From Deferribacterales bacterium Deferri_01 (GTDB taxonomy: Bacteria > Chrysiogenota > Deferribacteres > Deferribacterales > Geovibrionaceae): a stretch of 64,000 nucleotides of DNA. The notes beneath the pieces were generated by a model. That model did no database searches. It worked only from the letters and a program-made list of their open reading frames with translations, and was not told the origin of the DNA. The position numbers were made by a program, and so were the translations under genes. The stretch lies in assembly GCA_001603805.1 (NCBI GenBank), contig LUZY01000013.1:660723-724722 (forward strand), written 5' to 3'. Positions 25,501-33,635 of the stretch are shown here, one piece after another. How positions within the stretch are numbered: position 1 is the stretch's first letter; every line of letters begins with the position of its first letter.

Positions 25501-26739
25501 ATGAATTTAAAAAAGAAACTTCTTCCATTCCTCGCAGCGTCAGCGCTTCTTGCTTTTCTTGCTGCTTCAGGAGTATTCATCAAGGATACCGGCACAGCCT
25601 CCGCAAAATCCAGCAGATATGAAAATCTGGATTCGTTCACCGAGGTTATGTATCTGATAGAAAGAAACTATGTTGAACCGGTTGAAAACAAGACCCTTGT
25701 GGAAGGAGCCATAAAAGGCATGCTTCAGGGACTTGACCCTCACTCCACTTTTTTCACTGAAAAAGAGTACAAAGACTTTCAGGTGGAAACCAAAGGTGAA
25801 TTTGGCGGACTGGGCATTACAATCGGCATGAGAGACAACATTCTTACAGTTATAGCCCCCATTGAGGATACCCCCGCATTCAGAGCAGGTCTTAAAGCCG
25901 GTGACAGAATAATCAAGATAGAAGACAATGCCACTACCGGTCTTTCCCTTGAGGATGCGGTAAACAAGCTCAGAGGCAAGCCGGGAACAGACGTGATGAT
26001 CACCATTCACAGGGATAATGTTCCCAAACCCTTTGACGTTACCCTCACAAGGGCGATAATCAAAGTTAAGGCTGTCAAATATGATATGATCGGCAAAGAT
26101 GTCGCCTACATCAGAGTCACACAGTTTAAAGAAGACGTATCAGGCGAAATCAAATCAGCCATAGAGCATATGAGAAAAAATAAATTCAAAGGCATAATAA
26201 TAGACCTCCGCAACAACCCCGGCGGACTGCTGACAGAGGCAATAAATGTTTCAAGCATTTTCCTCCCCTCCGGCAAAGAGGTTGTCTACACCAAGGACAG
26301 AACAGGAAAAGACCAGCATTTTAAATCCTCTGCCTTCACGCTTAGAGAGGAAAAGACTCCCCTTGTTCTTCTTGTAAACGAAGGTTCGGCATCGGCTTCT
26401 GAAATCCTTGCGGGAGCAATACAGGACTATAAAAGGGGCGTTCTTGTGGGTAAAAAAACCTACGGAAAGGCATCTGTTCAGTCGATAATACCTCTCAGAG
26501 ACGGTTCAGCAATCAAGCTTACCACTGCGAAGTATTACACCCCCAACGGCAGAATGATTCATGATAAAGGGATTGAGCCTGACCTTGCGGTTGAAGAAAT
26601 ATCCGACAATGTTACTCTCACCCAGGAAGAGATCGATAAACTCGCAGCTGACATCAGCAAACCCATAATCGATCTTCAGAGAGATGAACAGCTGAAAGCA
26701 GCCGTGGAAAAACTGAGGGAAATGATCAAAAATGGCTGA
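25501..26739 (+). CDS. Carboxyl-terminal processing protease (S41 family)
   Basis: A 412-residue periplasmic serine protease with a signal peptide (LLPFLAASALLAFLAASG). A PDZ domain spans about 100-180 (FGGLGITIGM, AGLKAGDRIIKI). The S41 catalytic part has the DLRNNPGGLL motif, and the Ser-Lys dyad is in NEGSASASEILAGA and GKKTYGKASVQ. It degrades or trims periplasmic proteins, often regulating peptidoglycan hydrolases. It follows the EnvC-like gene by 5 bases and overlaps the next gene by 8, a common arrangement (envC-ctpA-yibQ). Confidence 0.95.
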   Translation: MNLKKKLLPFLAASALLAFLAASGVFIKDTGTASAKSSRYENLDSFTEVMYLIERNYVEPVENKTLVEGAIKGMLQGLDPHSTFFTEKEYKDFQVETKGEFGGLGITIGMRDNILTVIAPIEDTPAFRAGLKAGDRIIKIEDNATTGLSLEDAVNKLRGKPGTDVMITIHRDNVPKPFDVTLTRAIIKVKAVKYDMIGKDVAYIRVTQFKEDVSGEIKSAIEHMRKNKFKGIIIDLRNNPGGLLTEAINVSSIFLPSGKEVVYTKDRTGKDQHFKSSAFTLREEKTPLVLLVNEGSASASEILAGAIQDYKRGVLVGKKTYGKASVQSIIPLRDGSAIKLTTAKYYTPNGRMIHDKGIEPDLAVEEISDNVTLTQEEIDKLAADISKPIIDLQRDEQLKAAVEKLREMIKNG

Positions 26740-27964
26740 AAGAAAAAAACCGGCACGGACGCCGAGAAAACGTAAACCATCAACAGGGGCGGCTAAAAAA
26801 GCCGCCTCTTCAAGACAGCTATATATTCTTGGCGGTGTTCTCGCAGCTCTTTTAGTGCTTCTTCTGGGAGTTTATCTGGGCATGAAAGCCGCCGAAAAAA
26901 ACGAAACAGCAGAGAAAAAAGAGATCAAGACACCCCTCACCTCTGTTCAGGAAGAGGTTGTAACCAAGGACAATAAATCCGCCACAATTGATGAGGCTGA
27001 CAAGGCTCTCAAACTTGTTATGTTCAATCTCGGCATAGGCAGTGACTCCATAAAATCACGCAAAATGGATGACGGAAGCATACCTGTTGCCACTTACACC
27101 TTAAGCCTTCCGAAAGACAGACAAAAGGAACTCACGGCAGAGCTGCAGCCTATGCTTGAAGAGATGGGCTTCAAAACCACTTTAGCCGACAACTTAAGTG
27201 CATCAAATGAAAATGGCAATATTATCATAGAATTCCTAATCGAAAAGGTTGAAAAACCCAAAGATATGGATAAGCCCGTTATACTTCCTCCGAATGCGCC
27301 GAAGCTTGCTCTTCTTATAGATGACTGCGGCTACAGCGTTCCTCTGGCAAAGAGGCTCGCCGCCATAAAATATCCTGTTACTTTTGCTATACTGCCCTAT
27401 CTCCCACATGATGCAGAAACGGCAGAAATAGCCCGCAAAGCAGGAAAAACCGTGTTTCTCCACTTTCCTATGGAGCCTCTCTCGTATCCAAGTACTGACC
27501 CAGGCAAGGGTGCTGTACTCCTCAACATGCCTCCAAGCATCATAGAAGCACAGGCTGACAACAATGTTAAACAGCTCGGCAGGATTGACGGCTTTAACAA
27601 CCACATGGGATCAGCATTCACCGAAAACACCAAAAAAATGGAGCAGGTGCTTGGGTTCATGAAAAAACATACTGACACGTATGTTGACAGTTACACCTCC
27701 GGTAAGTCAGTCGCTTATGACGTATGTCTGAAAGAGGGAATGAAATGCGGTCAGAACAGAAAATTTATTGACAACGAAAACAACGAAACATATATCAGAA
27801 AAAAAATCATGGAAGGCGTTGCTCTTGCAAAAAAGAACGGCAGCGTCATCATGATCGGGCACCTGCGGGATGAAACAATAAGCACGCTTGAAAAACATCT
27901 CGGTGATATTGAAAAAGCAGGGGTTCGCATAGTTTCCATCAAGGAACTTGCGCATAAAAAATAA
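26732..27964 (+). CDS. Divergent polysaccharide deacetylase family protein (YibQ-like)
   Basis: A 410-residue protein with a basic N-terminus (KKPARTPRKRKPSTG), one membrane helix (LYILGGVLAALLVLLLGVYL) and a periplasmic C-terminal domain of the divergent polysaccharide deacetylase family (COG2861): LALLIDDCGYSVPLAKRLAA at about residue 190, VTFAILPYLPH, FLHFPMEP and FNNHMGSAFT. The metal site of classic NodB enzymes is only partly recognisable. A role in envelope glycan remodelling is inferred from its operon with ftsEX and ctpA. Enzyme activity is unproven for the family. Confidence 0.85.
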   Translation: MAERKKPARTPRKRKPSTGAAKKAASSRQLYILGGVLAALLVLLLGVYLGMKAAEKNETAEKKEIKTPLTSVQEEVVTKDNKSATIDEADKALKLVMFNLGIGSDSIKSRKMDDGSIPVATYTLSLPKDRQKELTAELQPMLEEMGFKTTLADNLSASNENGNIIIEFLIEKVEKPKDMDKPVILPPNAPKLALLIDDCGYSVPLAKRLAAIKYPVTFAILPYLPHDAETAEIARKAGKTVFLHFPMEPLSYPSTDPGKGAVLLNMPPSIIEAQADNNVKQLGRIDGFNNHMGSAFTENTKKMEQVLGFMKKHTDTYVDSYTSGKSVAYDVCLKEGMKCGQNRKFIDNENNETYIRKKIMEGVALAKKNGSVIMIGHLRDETISTLEKHLGDIEKAGVRIVSIKELAHKK

Positions 27965-27982
27965 CAGTTTAAGGATAGCTTT

Positions 27983-28966
27983 TTGCTTTTTTTAGGAATA
28001 GAGACTTCATGCGATGAAACCTCAATGGCGGTGTACGACACCGCCCAAGGGGTGCTTTCCACCCACACAGCCTCTCAGGCGGATATTCATAACCTCTTTG
28101 GCGGTGTAGTTCCGGAGGTTGCATCCAGAAACCATATACTGAAGCTTGAGCCACTTTACAAAAAATGTCTCATTGATGCCTCTGTGGCTCCGTCAGATCT
28201 TGATGTTATAGGTGTTACAAATGCTCCGGGGCTGATAGGTGCTTTGTTTGTCGGGGTCGGCTTTGCCAAGGGGCTAGGCTACGGGCTGAAAATACCTGTT
28301 ATGCCTGTGAACCACCTCTCCGCCCATATTTTAGCAGCGGAACTTGAGCATAAAGAACTTAAACCGCCCTACCTTGCCCTTATAATCAGCGGAGGTCATA
28401 CGCACATTTATGATGTGGATGCGGCGCTGAACTTCAGGCTTGTGGCAAAAACAGTGGACGATGCTGCGGGTGAAAGCTTTGACAAAGTTGCCAAAATGCT
28501 CGATCTGGGATACCCCGGAGGTCCGGCAATTGAAAAGCTTGCAAAATCAGGCAGCGGAGACGCCGTGCCACTCCCCATCGCAATGAAAAAGGAAGATAAC
28601 TTCAGCTTCTCCGGTCTGAAAACCGCAGTTCTGAATAACCTTAATAAAGGAATATACTCAAAAGAAGACCTCGCAGCCTCTTTCCAGAAAACAGCGGCAG
28701 ACACACTTGTGCTTAAAACCTTGCGGATAGCCCGCAGGCTGAAAAGACAGCAAGTGGTGGTAGCCGGCGGTGTGGCATGCAACGGATACATAAGGGAAAC
28801 CTTCAGAAACTCCTGTAAAAGAGGGGAAAACGTGTACTTCCCTTCTTTCCGTCTCTGCACTGACAACGGCGATATGATAGCCTATGCCGCAAGCAGATTT
28901 TACAACAAACGCAGGTTTTTCTCACTGGAAGGAACAGCTTATGACACCCAACCCGAAATCGGATAA
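27983..28966 (+). CDS. tsaD: tRNA threonylcarbamoyladenosine transferase TsaD
   Basis: A 327-residue ASKHA-fold protein with LGIETSCDETSMAVYD at the N-terminus, the metal-binding VPEVASRNHILKL and NHLSAHILAAELE, and GGVACNGYIRETF near the end. With TsaB, TsaC/Sua5 and TsaE it makes t6A at position 37 of ANN-decoding tRNAs. A Sua5-family gene is also present in this window (61321). The start is TTG after AAGGA. It overlaps dusB by 26 bases. Confidence 0.96.
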   Translation: MLFLGIETSCDETSMAVYDTAQGVLSTHTASQADIHNLFGGVVPEVASRNHILKLEPLYKKCLIDASVAPSDLDVIGVTNAPGLIGALFVGVGFAKGLGYGLKIPVMPVNHLSAHILAAELEHKELKPPYLALIISGGHTHIYDVDAALNFRLVAKTVDDAAGESFDKVAKMLDLGYPGGPAIEKLAKSGSGDAVPLPIAMKKEDNFSFSGLKTAVLNNLNKGIYSKEDLAASFQKTAADTLVLKTLRIARRLKRQQVVVAGGVACNGYIRETFRNSCKRGENVYFPSFRLCTDNGDMIAYAASRFYNKRRFFSLEGTAYDTQPEIG

Positions 28967-29927
28967 CATAATCACAGAAACACTCAAAAAAAACATTCTG
29001 GTCTCTGCGCCTATGGCGGGTGTCAGCACCCCTGCATTTCGTCTGGCTGTCCGTGATTACTTTGACGGACTGCTCTTTACAGAAATGGTGTCCGTGGAAG
29101 GACTCATCCGCTCCGGCAGAAAAACAATGCAGTATCTGGAAATCACAGATAAAGACACACCCGTGGCATTGCAGGTGTTCGGTTCAAAGCCTGAATCAAT
29201 ACATGATGCCATAAAAGTCTGCGATGAAGAGTCTAACGCAGATATTTATGACATAAACATGGGCTGCCCTGTAAAAAAAGTGCTGAAAAGCGGCAGCGGT
29301 GCGGCTCTTCTTAAAGATTCTGACAAAATCAGAGACATAATCCGGGCGGCAAGGAAAGCCACTTCAAAACCGCTTACGGTTAAAATTCGCCTCGGCTGGG
29401 ACAGAGAAAGTATTAACTACCCAGAAGTTATCAAAATAGTCGCAGCTGAAGGTGCAGACGCAATAAGTGTACACGGGCGCACAAAAACTGAGATGTTTTC
29501 AGGTGATGTTGACTATGCCATGATAGCCGATGCTGTAAGACTAAGTCCCATACCCGTTATCGGAAACGGCAACGTAGTTGATATTGAAACCTTCACAAAA
29601 ATGAAGGAAACAGGCGTAGCAGGTATTATGATTGGCAGAGGCATGATGAAGGCGCCGTGGATTTTTAAAGCACTTTCGGAAGGAAAAGATCCCGACGGGT
29701 ATCTTACTCCGGTAGAGATACATAAACTCATTTATAAACTAATGACATATGAAACAATGTTCAGGGAAGAGAAATTCTGTATTGACTCAGTTAAAAAATA
29801 TGCAGTATGGTTCACAAAAGGCTTAAGTGAATCTACGGCGTTCAGAACTGAGATATACACTGTCAAGTCTATGGATGACACTAAAGAAGTCATTGATAGA
29901 TATTTTGAAAAAATCACAGCAATCTAA
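28941..29927 (+). CDS. dusB: tRNA-dihydrouridine synthase (DusB-like)
   Basis: A 328-residue flavin enzyme with an FMN-binding TIM barrel: VSAPMAGVSTPAFRLAVRD near residue 20, FTEMVSVEGLIR, DINMGCPVKKVLKSGSGAAL with the catalytic cysteine about residue 110, and VHGRTKTEMFSG. It reduces uridine to dihydrouridine in tRNA. I chose ATG 28941 because Dus proteins start shortly before the barrel and the ATG follows a GGAA site; the frame continues upstream only inside tsaD. It ends the operon before the ferrosome-like cluster. Confidence 0.92.
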   Translation: MTPNPKSDNIITETLKKNILVSAPMAGVSTPAFRLAVRDYFDGLLFTEMVSVEGLIRSGRKTMQYLEITDKDTPVALQVFGSKPESIHDAIKVCDEESNADIYDINMGCPVKKVLKSGSGAALLKDSDKIRDIIRAARKATSKPLTVKIRLGWDRESINYPEVIKIVAAEGADAISVHGRTKTEMFSGDVDYAMIADAVRLSPIPVIGNGNVVDIETFTKMKETGVAGIMIGRGMMKAPWIFKALSEGKDPDGYLTPVEIHKLIYKLMTYETMFREEKFCIDSVKKYAVWFTKGLSESTAFRTEIYTVKSMDDTKEVIDRYFEKITAI

Positions 29928-29988
29928 AAGTTCTAAACGTCCGTAACACACCTTTTCAATTTTATCTGACATTTTTTAACATTTTGGC

Positions 29989-30061
29989 TTGATCACATTC
30001 TCAAAAGGGGTATATGATTAGACAGAAACTAACTTTGTTAACAGTACTCTTAATAAAGTTA
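29989..30061 (+). promoter_or_regulatory. Probable promoter and inverted repeat before the ferrosome-like operon
   Basis: TTGATC (29989-29994) and TATGAT (30013-30018) are spaced 18 bases apart, a fair sigma-70-type promoter. Between it and the first gene lies TAACTTT (30030-30036) with its inverted copy AAAGTTA (30055-30061), next to the AGGTGG ribosome site. I could not find a convincing Fur box. The inverted repeat could be an operator or a leader hairpin. Confidence 0.45.
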
Positions 30062-30073
30062 TAGGTGGCTAAA

Positions 30074-32284
30074 TTGATAACAGTTAAGCACTCACTTAAA
30101 GGGCGAATCCGCCTGAAATATAAAGAGATGATCGGCTCGCCCTCTCTTGCGGAATCAGTGGAGAAGTCCCTCCTCAAGCTCGAAGGGGTAAGCGCTGCCA
30201 GATGCAGTCACATCGGCGGAAACATAGTCATAAACTATGACTGCACTGCCATTCTCCCCTCAGACCTCATCAAAGCAATCACAGAGGCTAAGCCCCTGCC
30301 CCGTGCTACCTTTAATACTCCGGCATGTAAGAGAGAGGGCTGCGTCTGCGTAAGAAATGAGCGCCCCAAAGCCAACACGACTGCAACCGAATTCGGCATA
30401 CTCTCCGCTGTTCTCGGCAGTGTGTTCATACGCACAAAAATATTCCGGCTGGCGGTCAGTCAGTTGCTCTTCAGCCCCTTGGGGCTAATTGCAGCAGCAT
30501 TTTCAGTACCATTAATTGCAAAAGCGGTCAGTGACTTCGGAAAAACAGGCAAAATATCCTTAAACAGCTTCCTCGGTGCGGGAGTAGCATCCGCCGCCAT
30601 AGCGGGCGAAGCCCTCACAGCTCTTGAGATACTTTGGGTAAACACAGGCAGCGACCTGCTGAACGGATACGTCACAGAGAAATCCCGCAAGGCAATTAAG
30701 AATATTCTGGACGTAACATCCAAAACAGCCTTTGTGTACAGAGACGGACAGGAGATCGAAGTCCCTGTGGAGCAGATACACGCAGGCGATACAGTGGTGA
30801 TACACACCGGCGAAAAGATCTCTGTGGATGGTCTCATAACCTGCGGTGAAGCAGCGATAAACGAAGCCTCAATAAACGGGCGCAGTGAACTTGTCCACAG
30901 ATTTGAGGGCGAACAGGTATTCGCCGGAACCTACGTGCAGAACGGGCTCATATATGTTAAGGCAAGTCACGTCGGTGATTCAACCTATCTGGCAAGAATA
31001 CTCTGCCTTGTCGAGGACTCCCTCGGCAATAAAGCACCCATTGAACTTGAGGCAGACAGACTGGCAAGGAAGCTTGTAAACACGGGCTTCTGGATGACCC
31101 TCGGCACGTTTGTAATAACCCGCAGCTTTTACAGAGCCTTTTCTGTCCTCCTTGTTATGGCATGCCCCTGCGCAACAGTTCTTGCCGCATCGTCCGCAGT
31201 AAGTGCCGCCATATCCAACGCCGCCTCAAAGGGCATCCTTATCAAAGGCGGAAGATACCTTGAGGAAGCAGGCTCACAGGAATCCTTCTGCTTTGACAAA
31301 ACAGGCACAATCACTACTGATGAGCCGAAGGTTATCTCCATTGTCCCCATCAAAGGAAAAACAGAATACGATGTAATATACTCAGCATACACCGCAGAAC
31401 TTCACAACAGGCACCCTGTTGCCGTTGCCATACGTGACAAAGCAAGAGAGATGTGCAGCGCTGAAACCACCCACGCAGTGTGCGAAACCATTCTTGGAAT
31501 GGGTGTCCGTGCCGAGTCTATGGGGCGTGAGATATTTATCGGCAACGCAAAGCTGATGAATAAATACGGAATAAACATATCCAAGCTCGAAAAGCCCTCA
31601 AAGGAAGCCGAACAGCAGGGATTAAGCGTCATATATGTGGCTGAAGACGGAAAAGTAATCGGCATTCTCACTGTGGAAAACAAACAGAAAGAGAATGTTG
31701 AAGCGGTCATAAACGGTCTGCGTGAAGAAGGGGTGAAGGAGTTCATTCTTGTCACAGGAGATGAAAAATACTCCGCACAGGCAATGGCGGACAGGCTCGG
31801 CTTTAATAAGTGCCACTACTCCGTTCTGCCGGAACAGAAGGCGGACATAGTTGCCGACATTCAGCAGTATCATAAAGTAACCATGATCGGTGACGGCATA
31901 AACGATGTACTTGCATTAGCAAAAGCTGACCTCGGCATAGCCATGGGCGCCGCAGGTTCTGATGTTGCGGTGGAGGCAGCGGATATAGCCCTTGTTGACG
32001 ATGACCTTGAAAAAATACTGTACTTAAGAAAACTCAGCAGAAAAACAAAGGAAGTTATACACCAGAACTTTATGCTCGCCACAGGCTCAAACATAGCCGG
32101 TGCGCTGCTCGGTGCTGCGGGACTGTTGCCCCCTGTTATGGCAGGGCTGCTGCACATAGCCCACACTGCGGGCGTTCTCGGCAATTCTTCCAGACTTTTG
32201 AAATATGAAATGCAGCCACTTTCCGTAATAGATTCGGAAGCGGCGGAACTCTCGGAGGATGGGGAAAAATGCTCGAAGATTTAA
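30074..32284 (+). CDS. P1B-type ATPase with N-terminal HMA2-like domain and altered actuator loop
   Basis: A 736-residue P-type ATPase. An N-terminal HMA2-like domain (about 1-70) has GRIRLK instead of CxxC; a Cys cluster CKREGCVCV lies near residue 90. Membrane helices follow, then CPCAT in the ion-channel helix (about 364-368), phosphorylation site DKTGT (D408), the HP motif NRHP of the nucleotide domain, TGD and GDGIND. The actuator loop, normally TGES, reads NGRS, losing the glutamate needed for dephosphorylation. I prefer TTG 30074 (AGGTGG five bases upstream) to GTG 30065. It opens the ferrosome-like operon. Transported ion unknown; iron is inferred from context. Confidence 0.9.
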   Translation: MITVKHSLKGRIRLKYKEMIGSPSLAESVEKSLLKLEGVSAARCSHIGGNIVINYDCTAILPSDLIKAITEAKPLPRATFNTPACKREGCVCVRNERPKANTTATEFGILSAVLGSVFIRTKIFRLAVSQLLFSPLGLIAAAFSVPLIAKAVSDFGKTGKISLNSFLGAGVASAAIAGEALTALEILWVNTGSDLLNGYVTEKSRKAIKNILDVTSKTAFVYRDGQEIEVPVEQIHAGDTVVIHTGEKISVDGLITCGEAAINEASINGRSELVHRFEGEQVFAGTYVQNGLIYVKASHVGDSTYLARILCLVEDSLGNKAPIELEADRLARKLVNTGFWMTLGTFVITRSFYRAFSVLLVMACPCATVLAASSAVSAAISNAASKGILIKGGRYLEEAGSQESFCFDKTGTITTDEPKVISIVPIKGKTEYDVIYSAYTAELHNRHPVAVAIRDKAREMCSAETTHAVCETILGMGVRAESMGREIFIGNAKLMNKYGINISKLEKPSKEAEQQGLSVIYVAEDGKVIGILTVENKQKENVEAVINGLREEGVKEFILVTGDEKYSAQAMADRLGFNKCHYSVLPEQKADIVADIQQYHKVTMIGDGINDVLALAKADLGIAMGAAGSDVAVEAADIALVDDDLEKILYLRKLSRKTKEVIHQNFMLATGSNIAGALLGAAGLLPPVMAGLLHIAHTAGVLGNSSRLLKYEMQPLSVIDSEAAELSEDGEKCSKI

Positions 32285-32574
32285 TTGCGGCAAAGAAATA
32301 TGTCACAGTGGCGCACCATGTGGAAGGCAGAATAAGGCTTAAGGTTGACCCTTCCGTGGTGAAGGATCCTGTGAGTAAGAAACTGGAGCATATAAGCAGC
32401 AGCCTCCCCGGAGTGCTTGACACACGGGTAAACATAATGGCTCGTTCAGTAGTTATACGCTATGACCCTAATATAATAGACCCCAAAACATTTGAAAAAC
32501 TGATAACAACTAAAGATACTGAAGTTTGCAGGGAGATTCTTAAAAGATACGAAGACACTTATCTGCAATCATAA
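32269..32574 (+). CDS. Stand-alone HMA2-like domain protein
   Basis: A 101-residue soluble protein with one heavy-metal-associated-2-like fold: YVTVAHHVEGRIRLKVDPSV, then ISSSLPGVLDTRVNIMARSVVIRYD. It has the GRIRLK motif shared with both ATPases of this operon and no CxxC, so classic thiol metal transfer is unlikely. It overlaps the first ATPase gene by 16 bases. Ferrosome clusters are known to include proteins with heavy-metal-associated domains, and this protein may have the corresponding role. That equivalence is inference. Confidence 0.85.
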   Translation: MLEDLIAAKKYVTVAHHVEGRIRLKVDPSVVKDPVSKKLEHISSSLPGVLDTRVNIMARSVVIRYDPNIIDPKTFEKLITTKDTEVCREILKRYEDTYLQS

Positions 32575-32585
32575 GGAGGCAGTAC

Positions 32586-33272
32586 ATGGGAAAAAAAGCC
32601 GCAGATGCGGAAAATCCCGTAAAAGAAGAAAGCTGCACCGATTCACCGCAGGAAGATTCTGCATCGGGAAAAGAAAAAAGAAAAGAAAACACTCCTCAGA
32701 ATGCCTTCAGAGCATCGGAGAAACCGGAAGGCGGCGAAATGCCCGCCGGAGATCAATTTGAACCACCCTACGGATACGCACCAAACGGAGAAGAGTTTAT
32801 GGGACAGCCCGACTTCGGGTTCCAGCAGCCCCCGTACGGCTACATGCCGCCCCCACCTCCGCCATACGGCTATATGCCTATGCCGCCTCAGCCTCCGTAC
32901 GGGTATATGCCACAGCAGATGCCTTATGGGTATATGCCTCCGCCATACGGATACATGCCGCAGCAGCCGCCTTACGGCTATATGCCCCAGATGCCCCATG
33001 AGCCGCACCACCAGCATCATGAGGAGCAGCATCACCCTGAAGACCCGTTCGGAATGATTTTCGGCAAATTCGGGGACATGATCAAGGAAAATCCGCATCT
33101 TTCAGCCATGGGCAAGTTTGCGGATGCGTCAGGGAGCGATTTTGTAAAAGGAATGCTTATAGGAGCAGGCGTTGCCATGCTTTTTTCAAACGATTCCATT
33201 AAAGACTCACTGATGAGTATTTTCTCTAAAACACTCGGCGGCATGGCAGACGATGCCGAAGACGCCGAATAA
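32586..33272 (+). CDS. PYGYMP-repeat protein with His-rich patch and C-terminal helix
   Basis: A 228-residue low-complexity protein. A charged N-terminus (1-58) is followed by one PYGYAP and six PYGYMP repeats (about 61-134), then a His-rich patch (HEPHHQHHEEQHHPED, about 138-153), then a conserved-looking tail with SDFVKGMLIGAGVAMLFSN (about 174-192), a glycine-containing hydrophobic helix, and an acidic end. The tail matches the 103-residue protein downstream (FVKG/YVKG, GAGxA, N, K). A metal-binding, membrane-anchored scaffold or matrix protein is a reasonable guess. AAGGAGG precedes the ATG. No known enzyme domain. Confidence 0.88.
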   Translation: MGKKAADAENPVKEESCTDSPQEDSASGKEKRKENTPQNAFRASEKPEGGEMPAGDQFEPPYGYAPNGEEFMGQPDFGFQQPPYGYMPPPPPPYGYMPMPPQPPYGYMPQQMPYGYMPPPYGYMPQQPPYGYMPQMPHEPHHQHHEEQHHPEDPFGMIFGKFGDMIKENPHLSAMGKFADASGSDFVKGMLIGAGVAMLFSNDSIKDSLMSIFSKTLGGMADDAEDAE

Positions 33273-33282
33273 GGAGGATATT

Positions 33283-33612
33283 ATGCACCATCTTACAAAA
33301 GCTGTAACCGGAGCATCAGTTGTCGGAGCGGCAGCAGGTGCGGTAGTGGGCGGAGCAGTATCCGCAGCTAAACAGGCAAAGGATGTTAAAGAAGGCAAGA
33401 TAACCAAAGAAGAAGCCGCTAAAAAAACAGCAAAAGACGCAGCGGGAGCAGGAGCAGCAACAGCAGTGGGCGTTGCAGCGGCAAGTCTTCTCCGCCTCGG
33501 CGGCGTATTCGGAATACTTACTGTTTTCGCTGTGGCGGCGGGCACAAAGTACCTGCTTGATTCATCAGTCGAAAAAGCATGTAAAGCAAAAGAACCTGTA
33601 AAATCAGAATAA
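33283..33612 (+). CDS. MamC/Mms13-like small membrane protein
   Basis: A 109-residue protein with two Gly/Ala-rich membrane segments (about 8-28 and 54-88) joined by a charged loop (29-50). The stretch from SAAKQAKDVKEGKITKEEAA onward aligns without gaps to my memory of magnetosome protein MamC: AK, KE, IT, E-AA, T, K, then GAG-ATA and a later KY. In MamC this loop touches the magnetite crystal through Glu66 and Asp70. Here the Glu is kept and the Asp position is Lys. I chose ATG 33283 because AAGGAGG lies five bases before it. Database confirmation is needed. Confidence 0.82.
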   Translation: MHHLTKAVTGASVVGAAAGAVVGGAVSAAKQAKDVKEGKITKEEAAKKTAKDAAGAGAATAVGVAAASLLRLGGVFGILTVFAVAAGTKYLLDSSVEKACKAKEPVKSE

Positions 33613-33635
33613 TATAAAGAAAAAAGGAGACGAAC

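Noticed and set aside
24770-25528. Long antisense frame of 252 residues opposite the EnvC-like gene and the start of the protease gene.
   Set aside because: It lies wholly over well-supported genes, and the sequence has no recognisable domain.
29928-30073. Classical Fur box before the iron operon.
   Set aside because: No close match to GATAATGATAATCATTATC; only a weak AT-rich inverted repeat is present.
32643-33098. Arg/His-rich 151-residue antisense frame over the PYGYMP region.
   Set aside because: It is an artefact of the repetitive coding strand.
33253-33612. Longer start for the MamC-like protein, adding ten residues.
   Set aside because: The upstream ATG lies inside the previous gene with no ribosome site, whereas the ATG at 33283 has AAGGAGG at ideal spacing.
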